A stretch of 7,134 nt of DNA from Clostridiales bacterium (GCA_012512335.1 JAAZEK010000038.1:1-7134); one strand, 5' to 3'. Shown: positions 1-5,884, counted from the stretch's first letter. Translations and numbers: made by a program. The notes: generated from the sequence alone by a model not told the origin.

Positions 1-2
1 AG

Positions 3-278
3 GTTACAGTAGGAGACATAGAGGCATACCAGAATATCCTCCAGCAGGTGAAAGAAGAGCTGGAATCCTTCTGCAAAGTAAATAATCTGGACCTTGCCGT
101 CCTCATGCTTACCAGTTTAGTTATGGGCGGCACAGAACTAATTATTGCGGGCGGAGAAAAGTGGCTTGCTCAAATTGCCTTTGAAATGGAAAAAGGTGAG
201 GATGATGTTTTTATAAAAGGGATGTTCTCTCGGAAGAAGCAGGTAGTGCCGAAGCTTATGGAACGAGCATATACATGA
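3..278 (+). CDS. ppaC: Manganese-dependent inorganic pyrophosphatase, C-terminal end (partial)
   Basis: This is the last 91 codons of a gene that starts before the window; the frame is open from base 3 and ends at TGA 276-278. The peptide is the DHHA2 domain of the DHH-family (family II) pyrophosphatases, which hydrolyse PPi to two phosphates in the cytoplasm and pull biosynthetic reactions forward. The diagnostic element is SRKKQVVP at bases 228-251; in this family the Arg-Lys pair of that loop binds the substrate phosphate. It is preceded by the typical LDLAVLMLTSLVMGGTELI strand and helix. A GTG at 48 lies inside the domain and is not the true start. Many clostridial versions carry CBS and DRTGG regulatory domains between DHH and DHHA2, but that part lies outside the window. 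A strong hairpin follows directly, so this gene ends its transcription unit. Confidence 0.9.
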   Translation, partial: VTVGDIEAYQNILQQVKEELESFCKVNNLDLAVLMLTSLVMGGTELIIAGGEKWLAQIAFEMEKGEDDVFIKGMFSRKKQVVPKLMERAYT

Positions 279-279
279 T

Positions 280-330
280 AAAAAGTGTGCCGCTTGTTGC
301 TGAAAAAGTATTTTCGCGGTACCTTTTTTG
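280..330 (+). terminator. Intrinsic terminator after the pyrophosphatase gene
   Basis: Bases 280-293 pair with 316-329 over 14 positions with one mismatch and two G-U wobbles. A nested small hairpin (GAAAA at 302-306 with TTTTC at 311-315) sits in the loop. The descending arm ends in six T residues (324-329), as expected of a Rho-independent terminator on the plus strand. It starts two bases after the stop codon. Confidence 0.75.
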
Positions 331-431
331 TATTAATATATGATTATTAGTCCTCGCAATGTGGTGGACATCAAGGTGATATGAGTGGTGAATTGGGTTT
401 GTAAACAATAAATGAATTTTTAAGAGAGTAT

Positions 432-461
432 GTGAAAGTAACCCAACTCTTATGATATAAT
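432..461 (+). promoter_or_regulatory. Probable sigma-A promoter for the Usp-like gene
   Basis: A perfect TATAAT lies at 456-461. The best -35 match is GTGAAA at 432-437 (four of six to TTGACA) with an 18-base spacer. The predicted transcript starts near 468. That leaves a leader of about 45 bases before ATG 512, and almost none before the TTG at 485, which argues against the TTG. Confidence 0.5.
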
Positions 462-511
462 AAACACACGAGGAAACAAAGACTTTGAATCATAGGGTTG
501 AAAAGGGGAAG

Positions 512-907
512 ATGTATGAAATGAAAGTACCAAGAATAATGGTTTGCGTTACCCGTCAGAAAACCTGTGAGCGACTGATTCAAATAGGAAGGAAGCTTGT
601 AAATGGAGAAGGTAAGCTGACAGTCGTCCATGTGATAAAGGCGGAGGCAAATGTACTGGGAAATCCCGATGAAGGAGAGGCATTAGAATACCTGTTTCAA
701 GTTTCTAAGCAGGCAGGTGCGAATATGGCAGTACTACGCTCTGATGATATTCTGAATACTCTTCTTGATTATGCAAAGAAGAATCATATTACTGAAATAG
801 TTATGGGAGAATCGCCAGATCCAGGGAGTAGAAATTCTATTATTCGTAATATGGAGCATATGCTTCCCAGTATTAAATTCAATGTAATTCCTTTATTAGA
901 AGTTTAA
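512..907 (+). CDS. Small KdpD-type universal stress (Usp) domain protein
   Basis: The product is 131 residues, essentially one alpha/beta Usp-like domain. It resembles the Usp domain inside the sensor kinase KdpD: an opening strand IMVCVTRQKTCERLI, a middle segment around GANMAVLRSDDILNTLLDYA, and then HITEIVMGES. The classical ATP-binding Usp loop (G-2X-G-9X-G-S/T) is not visible, so nucleotide binding is doubtful. No kinase or membrane segment follows, so this is a stand-alone cytoplasmic protein, perhaps a signalling or stress partner; its exact role is unknown. Start choice is uncertain. An AAGGGG element at 503-508 sits 3 bases before ATG 512 and 12 bases before the in-frame ATG 521. An in-frame TTG at 485 follows GAGGA at 470-474, but that SD would fall almost at the mRNA 5' end. 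The gene has its own promoter and ends in TAA. Confidence 0.75.
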   Translation: MYEMKVPRIMVCVTRQKTCERLIQIGRKLVNGEGKLTVVHVIKAEANVLGNPDEGEALEYLFQVSKQAGANMAVLRSDDILNTLLDYAKKNHITEIVMGESPDPGSRNSIIRNMEHMLPSIKFNVIPLLEV

Positions 908-947
908 AGATTAATGATAATACAATGAACTTTTAGAAAAAGATTAT

Positions 948-964
948 TAGCTCTTGAAGAGCTA
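948..964 (+). repeat. Short perfect inverted repeat after the Usp-like gene
   Basis: TAGCTCTT and AAGAGCTA flank a single G, giving a tight hairpin 40 bases after the stop codon. No T-run follows, so it is at best a weak terminator or an mRNA 3'-end stabiliser for the plus-strand gene. Confidence 0.3.
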
Positions 965-1000
965 TGAAGACATGAAAATTAAACAATAGCTAGCATTAGT

Positions 1001-1030
1001 CAAAAAAGGAGAGGCATATTGCCTCTCCTT
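1001..1030 (-). terminator. Intrinsic terminator of the KVYDW-motif gene
   Basis: A perfect 10-bp stem (1006-1015 with 1021-1030) encloses a 5-base loop. Read on the minus strand it is followed by a T-run (the A-run at 1002-1007 on the plus strand), a textbook Rho-independent terminator 28 bases past the minus-strand stop. In the plus direction the U-tract is missing, though the hairpin could still slow read-through from the Usp-like gene. Confidence 0.85.
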
Positions 1031-1058
1031 ATCAAAATCAATCCACATTAAATGCCCT

Positions 1059-1712
1059 TTAACCTGGGAAAATCGTTGGGCATTGTGGCGGTATTACAGG
1101 GGCTGGACATTGCTCTACTATTGCCTCACGCGGCATACAGAGGTCTGCTGTTAATTCTAATGTTACAGGCGCTATTGTCTGGATACTTTGACAAACAAAA
1201 ATTTGCGTACCAAAACTTAAAATAGCACCAGTATCGTCTGTGTTGATAACTGCTAAGCATGAAAAGTCTGAGATTCTAACAACTAATGATGTTCCTACTG
1301 GTGCACACAAAAAGGCCATTTCCATAAAATTAAAAGATACTGGATCAGATGTTATAAGGAACATAGTTCCTGTAGCAGGATCAGTACCGGTAACTTCTAA
1401 AACTACATAAATTGTCTTTCTAAACATAACTCTTTGAAGCATTACTAAGCTTCCGTTCACTTCAAACTGACGGTCCTGCCTAGGGGCAGTCTCGGTGACC
1501 GCTACTTCCGTATTAATCGGTAATGGAGTACCTTCTGCATCAGTTAAAAAGCATCGGACATTGACATTTACAGCATCTGCTGGTATAGTTACAGGCAAAT
1601 CACCAACTGGTATTGTAGTCGAACCGGTTGAATCGCCTAAAATCCAGTCGTATACTTTTTCTGTGTTAACACATAAGACTTCTTGAAGAATTTGTTTTGC
1701 ATTCGCTCCCAT
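1059..1712 (-). CDS. Cysteine-containing protein with KVYDW motif, probable spore-surface protein
   Basis: The product is 217 residues, with no signal peptide or membrane helix. The N-terminus carries CVNTEKVYDW (residues 14-23). From memory, similar CVNxxKVYDW segments occur near the N-terminus of uncharacterised proteins of spore-forming Firmicutes; I cannot name a domain with certainty. The middle is beta-rich (repeated short Val/Ile/Thr strands such as VPVGTSLVV-like turns). There are eight cysteines (14, 54, 136, 152, 174, 192, 202, 211), and the tail is Pro/Cys-rich (EQCPAPVIPPQCP), a composition common in cross-linked coat or exosporium proteins. The start is well set: AAAGGAG at 1720-1726 lies 7 bases before the ATG. 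A sigma-K-like promoter upstream and the divergent partner gene fit late mother-cell expression. The spore-surface role is inference; another self-assembling beta protein is possible. Confidence 0.7.
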   Translation of the reverse strand: MGANAKQILQEVLCVNTEKVYDWILGDSTGSTTIPVGDLPVTIPADAVNVNVRCFLTDAEGTPLPINTEVAVTETAPRQDRQFEVNGSLVMLQRVMFRKTIYVVLEVTGTDPATGTMFLITSDPVSFNFMEMAFLCAPVGTSLVVRISDFSCLAVINTDDTGAILSFGTQIFVCQSIQTIAPVTLELTADLCMPREAIVEQCPAPVIPPQCPTIFPG

Positions 1713-1746
1713 TATTCTACTCCTTTCGCTTACAAACTTATAATAC

Positions 1747-1775
1747 CAGTCTATGTAACCCTAATAATATTTGTT
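1747..1775 (-). promoter_or_regulatory. Sigma-K-like promoter candidate for the KVYDW-motif gene
   Basis: On the minus strand AAC (1775-1773) is followed after 17 bases by CATAGACTG (1755-1747). The sigma-K consensus is mAC-(16-17)-CATAnnnTA; the last position differs. Transcription would start near 1740, about 28 bases before the start codon and just upstream of the RBS. This is a pattern match only. Confidence 0.4.
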
Positions 1776-1793
1776 ACAATTTGCGGCTGTAAC
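1773..1793. promoter_or_regulatory. Perfect inverted repeat GTTACA-N9-TGTAAC, possible operator
   Basis: GTTACA at 1773-1778 and TGTAAC at 1788-1793 form a perfect dyad with a 9-base gap. A further TGTAAC-like half-site (ATGTAACC) lies at 1753-1760. The dyad overlaps the -35 side of the minus-strand sigma-K-like element, a good position for a regulator of the divergent pair. Confidence 0.4.
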
Positions 1794-1847
1794 GTTTGAA
1801 TCATTCATAAAGCACCAAGTCAAAACAGGAATTTTTGAATAATTATT

Positions 1848-1874
1848 CACGTTAAACATGAATGTTCATATAAT
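1848..1874 (+). promoter_or_regulatory. Promoter for the repeat-containing gene (sigma-K-like or sigma-A)
   Basis: CAC (1848-1850), a 16-base spacer and CATATAATG (1867-1875) match the sigma-K pattern. The same bases can be read as sigma-A: TTCACG (1846-1851), 17 bases, TATAAT (1869-1874). A small dyad AACAT-GA-ATGTT (1855-1866) fills the spacer. Which sigma factor acts cannot be settled from sequence. Confidence 0.5.
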
Positions 1875-1911
1875 GAAATATATGTATCATTTATAAGGAG
1901 TGGAAATTTAT

Positions 1912-2784
1912 ATGAACGGGCAAAATCAAGAGTACCAAATAAAATTATTGAGGACACAAATAAAAGAATGCAGAAAAAAAATACATTTAATTGAGATTGA
2001 AAATGAAAAACGCTTCCATATGATACAGACACTTGCAAAACATTTGGATATGGAAGGTAATAAAAATGTAGATATGAGCCATATAGATTATTTAACTGTA
2101 CAAAGCTTTAATAAAGTTATAGATGAATTAAAGGGTCAGATGGAGGAAATCCAATCTAAGCAAGCAACTCATGTTAAAAGTATAGGTTCAGTAGATTCAA
2201 TTCCTGAAAGCCGAGACTTATCTAGTGAATTATCTGACCAAAATGATATAGACGAACTAAAAAAGATGGTAACAGAAATTTACCAATTGGTGCATAATAA
2301 TCAAAGAGGAAGTTCACAGCCATTTTCCCAGTTACGTCAACATAATGACCAAAATAGCAATAGTACTACATTTAGAGATTTACAGGAGACTGGAAAGAAC
2401 GATGGCAACACAAATATACAATATAAATCAGATTCAGTCACTACTTATCCATCAAATATTCCAAATCAGCAGATGCCCACAAGTGTAGATAGAGCTAGAT
2501 TTACATCACACTATAGCGCTAAGATGATACCTAAAAAAACAGAGATAGAAAACCAAGGGGCAAAGCAAGATAAGCAAAGCACTGACACAAAATCTTATAA
2601 AGAAGATATGGAAAACCAAACACAGGGAATAATTAATCACACCCCTGATGTCATATCTAGTAAAGTGGAAATAACAAATCAATCGCAAAATGCAATTGAT
2701 TCTGCTATGAAAAATGATAATGACGTAAAAGATAATCAGAAAAAAAGGAATAGCCTGTCGTCATTTTTTTCAAATAGGAAGTAA
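1912..2784 (+). CDS. Uncharacterised coiled-coil, Asn/Gln-rich protein with 21-residue repeats
   Basis: The product is 290 residues and I do not recognise a domain. From the ATG, residues about 10-45 form a charged amphipathic helix likely to be a coiled coil; weaker helical stretches lie at about 64-90 and 113-130. The rest is polar and probably disordered, rich in Asn, Gln, Ser, Lys and Asp. It contains three degenerate 21-residue units opening K-x-E/D-I/M-x-NQ at residues 209, 230 and 251, and ends in a basic tail (KKRNSLSSFFSNRK). There is a single cysteine and no signal peptide or membrane helix. ATG 1912 is chosen because AAGGAG at 1895-1900 lies 11 bases upstream; an in-frame GTG at 1900 overlaps that SD. 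The gene is divergent from the KVYDW-motif gene and shares its regulatory region, so a scaffold or anchoring role during sporulation is a reasonable but unproven guess. Confidence 0.7.
   Translation: MNGQNQEYQIKLLRTQIKECRKKIHLIEIENEKRFHMIQTLAKHLDMEGNKNVDMSHIDYLTVQSFNKVIDELKGQMEEIQSKQATHVKSIGSVDSIPESRDLSSELSDQNDIDELKKMVTEIYQLVHNNQRGSSQPFSQLRQHNDQNSNSTTFRDLQETGKNDGNTNIQYKSDSVTTYPSNIPNQQMPTSVDRARFTSHYSAKMIPKKTEIENQGAKQDKQSTDTKSYKEDMENQTQGIINHTPDVISSKVEITNQSQNAIDSAMKNDNDVKDNQKKRNSLSSFFSNRK
2536..2724 (+). repeat. Three degenerate 63-bp (21-codon) tandem units inside the coiled-coil protein gene
   Basis: The units 2536-2598, 2599-2661 and 2662-2724 begin KTEIENQ, KEDMENQ and KVEITNQ at exactly 21-residue spacing. 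The start of each unit is conserved; the remainder has diverged. This indicates old internal duplication with selection on the KxE-I/M-xNQ core, or chance in a biased region. Confidence 0.5.
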
Positions 2785-2803
2785 CAGTGAAGAGTAAATA
2801 ATC

Positions 2804-2832
2804 GGGAGGATATGTTTGTTACATATCCTCCC
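2804..2832. terminator. Hairpin between convergent genes, possible bidirectional terminator
   Basis: A perfect 12-bp stem (2804-2815 with 2821-2832) with a 5-base loop sits 19 bases after the plus-strand stop and 10 bases after the minus-strand synthetase stop. Neither side has a long T-run. It is best placed to end both convergent transcripts, with modest strength predicted. Confidence 0.6.
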
Positions 2833-2842
2833 AGTATAATGT

Positions 2843-4486
2843 TTACTGTTGATCCCGGATTTCAACTCTACGGATTTTACCACTGATAGTTTTAGGCAAT
2901 TCTTTGACAAAGTCTATGATTCGAGGGTACTTATAAGGTGCCGTAACCTTTTTTACATGGTTTTGCAGCTCTAGTACCATTTCATCACTGGGTTTATAAC
3001 CCCTGGAAAGGACAACTGTAGCCTTGACTATCTGTCCTCTAATCTCATCTGGCACAGCTGTAATAGCACACTCCAAAACAGCAGGGTGCTCCATCAGAGC
3101 ACTTTCTACCTCGAATGGCCCAATTCGGTATCCTGAACTTTTAATAACATCATCAGATCGGCCTACAAACCAGAAATAACCATCTTCATCGTACCAGGCC
3201 ATATCTCCAGTGTAGTATTTATCATCGTGCCAAACTTTCTCTGTCAGCTCTTTATCTCGATAATATTCATCAAACATACCCAGAGGCATCTGTTTGGATG
3301 TTTGAACTACGATTTGACCTTCTTGTCCAACGTCGCAAGGGTTATCATCCTCATCCAATAAAAGGACATCATAACCAGGAGCAGGTTTCCCCATAGAACC
3401 AGGTTTTGGCTCCATCCAAGGGAAGGTACATAGTACAACCGTTAATTCAGTTTGTCCATATGCTTCCATCAGCTTTATACCAGTTCTCTTGTAGAACTGA
3501 TTGTAGACCTCTGGATTTAGAGGTTCTCCGGCAACAACACAGTATTTAAGGCTACTTAGATCATACTGGGATGTGTCTTCCTTTATTAGAAAACGGTAAA
3601 TGGTTGGAGGAGCACAAAAGGTAGTAACCTTATGCTTTGATATGATCTCCAGCATTTTTAGTGGATCAAATTTATTATAATCATAGACAAAGACTGCGCT
3701 ACCACATATCCATTGGCCATAAATTTTACCCCAGACTGCCTTGGCCCAGCCAGTATCAGCTACTGTATAATGAAGGCCGCCGTCAGTCACATTCTGCCAA
3801 AACTTTGCTGTTACAACGTGACCAAGTGGCTAAGTGAAATTATATCGTACCATCTTAGGCTGTCCTGTAGTTCCTGATGTAAAGTAGATTAATAGAATAT
3901 CATCATTAGTAGTCATATTCTTCAAATCAGGCTTATAGTGAGAAGCTGACCTGTTGATACCTTGATAGAAATCCAACCAGCCTTCTCTGGATCCTCCAAG
4001 CATAAGCTTATGTTGTAAGCTAGGGGAGCTGGCTTCCGATTCATCTACATGCTGGATAACCTGATCCTCGTCGACAGAAATCACCATCTTGATATCAGCA
4101 GCATTGTTCCTATAGACAATATCCTTTGTTGTAAGTAAGTGAGTGGCGGGAATGCAGATGGCTCCAAGCTTGTGCAGGGCTAGGATACAAAACCAAAATT
4201 CATATCTACCCTTTAGAATCAGCATAACTGGATCTCCCTTTCCAATTCCCAAAGAAGCCAAATAATTCGCTGTTCTATCACATTGTTCCCTTAGCTCGCC
4301 AAAGGTGAATCTCTTTTCACTACCATTGTCGTCACACCAAACCATTGCCAGCCTATCCGGTGCTTCATCAGCAATTTTATCAAAGATATCATAGGCGAAG
4401 TTAAAATTATCAGGTATATCCAGATGAAAATTTTCTATGAGATCTTCATAAGAATTGAACTTCATGTTATTAATATATTTAAGCAT
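2843..4486 (-). pseudogene. AMP-forming acyl-CoA synthetase interrupted by one in-frame TAG
   Basis: The frame from ATG 4486 to TAA 2843-2845 would give 547 residues, normal for ANL-superfamily acyl-CoA synthetases, which join a carboxylate to CoA via an acyl-AMP. All landmark motifs are present: SGTTGQPK (residues 204-211, P-loop), YGQTE (343-347), YYTGD (424-428), GRSDDVIKSSGYRIGPFE (442-459, hinge) and PKTISGKIRR (531-540, with the catalytic Lys at 537). The closest type is the medium-chain or acetyl-CoA-synthetase-like group; the substrate cannot be read off. Codon 219 is TAG (3830-3832), with no frameshift: sense on both sides reads NFT-stop-PLGHVVTAKFW. A Tyr is expected there from remembered homologues, so one base change explains it. 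GAGGG at 4494-4498 lies 7 bases before the ATG. Downstream of the XRE-cupin gene by 57 bases, in one operon. Alternatives are a recent pseudogene, sequencing error, or suppressed stop. Confidence 0.85.
3830..3832 (-). other. In-frame amber codon within the acyl-CoA synthetase gene
   Basis: Plus-strand CTA reads TAG in the synthetase frame. It falls seven codons after the Lys of the SGTTGQPK loop. The next possible start is a GTG at 3788-3790, 14 codons on, without a visible SD. Readthrough, not re-initiation, would be needed to make a full enzyme. Confidence 0.95.
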
Positions 4487-4543
4487 TTGTATACCCTCAT
4501 TCTTAGTAAAATTAAAAACCGTCTTATAATAAATAGTCCTCTG

Positions 4544-5098
4544 TTACAATATTATGGCAAGAAAAATTGCTTTCTCATTGTTTAATGCCTGCATACCATG
4601 GGCAAGAGAAGAATCGAAGTAAAGGGAATCTCCTTCATTAAGAATAATCTCCTGATTGTTTAGTACTATTTTTAAGCTGCCTTCTAGCATATAATTGAAT
4701 TCTTGCCCAGGATGAGCATTACGAGGAATAGGATTGTTGCCTGATACGGGTTCAACTGTAACCAAAAATGGTTCTGCTTTTTTATTGATAAAATTGTATG
4801 CCAGGCTGTTGTATTTGTAGTCTTCTCTACGATTGACGCTCAAACCACTACCTTTACGAACCAAGGTATATCTTTGTAATTTAGGTTCGTCTCCAGTAAC
4901 TAAAGCAGTAAATTCCACGTTAAAACTCTCTGCTACCTTTAATAAGATGCTGATAGGAATATCCGTGCCATTGGTTTCATATCCTATGTAATCTTCCTCA
5001 GGTATCCCCAATGTTTTAGACATTTGTTCATAGGATAGACCTGCTATATCTCTAAGGGCTTTCATACGTTGAGCTATTTCTTTAATTTCATTTGACAT
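4544..5098 (-). CDS. XRE-family regulator with C-terminal cupin domain
   Basis: The product is 184 residues with two parts. Residues about 8-64 are an XRE/HTH_3 DNA-binding domain (IAQRMKALRDIAGLSYEQMS, then LKVAESFNVEF). Residues about 110-184 are a cupin_2 beta-barrel containing HPGQEFNYMLEGSLKIVL and LNEGDSLYFDSSLAHGM; H129, E133 and H167 sit where cupins place metal or ligand contacts. Proteins of this design are soluble transcription regulators whose cupin is thought to sense a small molecule. It is the first gene of a two-gene operon with the acyl-CoA synthetase; XRE-cupin genes paired with AMP-forming ligases recur in clostridia and some archaea, so the synthetase's substrate or product may be the effector. 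AGGAG at 5106-5110 lies 7 bases before the ATG. The gene ends in TAA and looks intact. Confidence 0.9.
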   Translation of the reverse strand: MSNEIKEIAQRMKALRDIAGLSYEQMSKTLGIPEEDYIGYETNGTDIPISILLKVAESFNVEFTALVTGDEPKLQRYTLVRKGSGLSVNRREDYKYNSLAYNFINKKAEPFLVTVEPVSGNNPIPRNAHPGQEFNYMLEGSLKIVLNNQEIILNEGDSLYFDSSLAHGMQALNNEKAIFLAIIL

Positions 5099-5156
5099 GA
5101 CTTTGCTCCTCTCTATGTGAATTTCAAAGATTCTATTAAATAATTATACATAATCT

Positions 5157-5185
5157 AGTATAATGAAATATGAACTAAGAAGCAA
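5157..5185 (-). promoter_or_regulatory. Promoter candidate for the regulator-synthetase operon
   Basis: Minus-strand TTGCTT (5185-5180), a 17-base spacer and TATACT (5162-5157) make a fair sigma-A promoter. A perfect TATAAT also occurs closer to the gene (5148-5143) but lacks a good -35. The promoter lies just after the terminator of the upstream small gene, so the operon is transcribed independently. Confidence 0.45.
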
Positions 5186-5202
5186 GAGGCAAAAAGTACA
5201 GT

Positions 5203-5229
5203 AAAAAGCACCGCTCATTAGGCGGTGCT
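5203..5229 (-). terminator. Intrinsic terminator of the 54-residue protein gene
   Basis: An 8-bp GC-rich stem (5207-5214 with 5222-5229) has a 7-base loop. On the minus strand it is followed by TTTTAC. It lies 17 bases after the small gene's stop codon, which strongly supports that gene being real and transcribed. Confidence 0.8.
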
Positions 5230-5246
5230 GTGCTATCTTATTTAAC

Positions 5247-5411
5247 TCATTTGGATTGTTCCATCAATTTGAAGAGAAGCTTATCTATATCATTTTCTAA
5301 TATGGCGATTTCCTCTTGGATAGTTTGATGGCTATCAATCAATTCTTCTAAATATTCCTGTCGTTCAATCAAAGCAGCCTCCAGAATAGCTTGATTCTTA
5401 TCTTTCATCAT
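5247..5411 (-). CDS. Small charged helical protein, 54 residues, unknown function
   Basis: ATG 5411-5409 to TGA 5249-5247 encodes 54 residues starting MMKDKNQAILEAALIERQ and ending KLLFKLMEQSK. Almost the whole chain is predicted alpha-helical, with heptad-like Leu/Ile spacing (AILEAALIERQEYLEELI, then EEIAILENDIDKLLFKLM), suggesting a helical hairpin or coiled coil. It has no Cys, Gly or Pro. Size and shape recall Spo0E-like aspartyl phosphatases, but their SQELD signature is absent, so that name is not supported. AGGAG at 5418-5422 stands 6 bases before the first ATG; the next codon is also ATG. Another ATG at 5415-5413 is out of frame and stops after five codons. The gene has a good terminator and only a weak promoter candidate (TATATA near 5434-5439). 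It is divergent from the acidic 110-residue protein gene. Confidence 0.75.
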   Translation of the reverse strand: MMKDKNQAILEAALIERQEYLEELIDSHQTIQEEIAILENDIDKLLFKLMEQSK

Positions 5412-5462
5412 TCATCGCTCCTCTCTTTTCTTTTATATACCCATGTTTTTATATTAAGAAAC

Positions 5463-5496
5463 ATTCTCAAATGGTTCTGAGGTAGAAATTCTCAAA
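5463..5496. repeat. Pair of direct repeats ATTCTCAAA in a divergent promoter region
   Basis: ATTCTCAAA occurs at 5463-5471 and 5488-5496, start to start 25 bases. They lie between the divergent 54-residue and 110-residue protein genes and next to the candidate -35 of the latter. They could be regulator half-sites; chance is possible for 9-mers in AT-rich DNA. Confidence 0.3.
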
Positions 5497-5511
5497 ATAG
5501 TGTATCATAAT
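5483..5511 (+). promoter_or_regulatory. Weak promoter candidate for the acidic protein gene
   Basis: TAGAAA (5483-5488), a 17-base spacer and CATAAT (5506-5511) fit sigma-A loosely (four and five of six). The predicted start near 5518 leaves a leader of about 34 bases carrying the RBS. Confidence 0.35.
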
Positions 5512-5551
5512 AGTGTAGGATATTAATGAGAAGTAAAAGGAGCGGAATAAG

Positions 5552-5884
5552 ATGGACTTTAACAAGCAAGAAGCCATTCAATTTATAAGTAAAGGATTAG
5601 GAGTAAATCACAGCCATTTAGATGAGAATGAAAGGTTAACTTTTACACAAAGGGCTTTTGCCTTTGACGAAGCCTATATGACGGAAATGGGATTCTATGA
5701 TGAAGGAGAGCCCGATGAGGATTTGACCTATGATGAAGAAGATGCTTTCAACTACATACTAGGCGAATTTTATAAGACTAAGGAATACCGAAAATGGAAG
5801 GATACACTTCTAGAGGATGTAGTAGATGATTATATTGAGTTAAAATACGATTACCTCATTTCTAAAAACTTAGTGGAGGAGTAA
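5552..5884 (+). CDS. Acidic protein of unknown function, 110 residues
   Basis: I do not recognise a family. The protein is soluble, with no signal peptide, membrane segment or cysteine. It is strongly acidic, notably YDEGEPDEDLTYDEEDAF at about residues 49-66, and then likely helical (FNYILGEFYKTKEYRKWKDTLLEDVVDDYIELKYDYLISKNLVEE). The N-terminus (FNKQEAIQFISKGLGVNHSHLDENERLTF) also looks helical. AAGGAG at 5537-5542 sits 9 bases before ATG 5552, so the start is secure, and the TAA is at 5882-5884. It is 79 bases upstream of zwf on the same strand and may share its transcript, although an extended -10 element lies between them. Acidic clusters can bind metal or mimic nucleic acid, but nothing here proves either. 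Confidence 0.8.
   Translation: MDFNKQEAIQFISKGLGVNHSHLDENERLTFTQRAFAFDEAYMTEMGFYDEGEPDEDLTYDEEDAFNYILGEFYKTKEYRKWKDTLLEDVVDDYIELKYDYLISKNLVEE

Noticed and set aside
371..631. Minus-strand open frame opposite the Usp-like gene
   Set aside because: It overlaps the promoter and the start of a gene with good homology, has no RBS, and its composition is that of an antisense shadow.
1495..1686. Plus-strand open frame inside the KVYDW-motif gene
   Set aside because: It lies fully inside a well-supported minus-strand gene and has no SD or recognisable product.
1847..2038. Minus-strand open frame over the start of the coiled-coil gene
   Set aside because: Phe-rich antisense of an A-rich coding strand; it crosses the divergent promoter and has no RBS.
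2506..2688. Minus-strand open frame inside the coiled-coil gene, looks membrane-like
   Set aside because: The hydrophobic pattern arises from reading Lys/Asn codons in reverse; no start signal.
3788..3790. GTG as the start of a separate C-terminal gene after the TAG
   Set aside because: No SD precedes it and it lies inside a conserved segment (NVTDGG) continuous with the upstream frame, so it is part of the interrupted synthetase.
3780..3835. Pyrrolysine insertion element or readthrough hairpin downstream of the TAG
   Set aside because: I could find only very short complementary stretches after the stop, nothing resembling a stable stem-loop, so no local recoding signal is claimed.
5247..5411. 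Spo0E-like phosphatase identity for the 54-residue protein
   Set aside because: Size and helicity fit, but the SQELD signature is absent, so the name is withheld.
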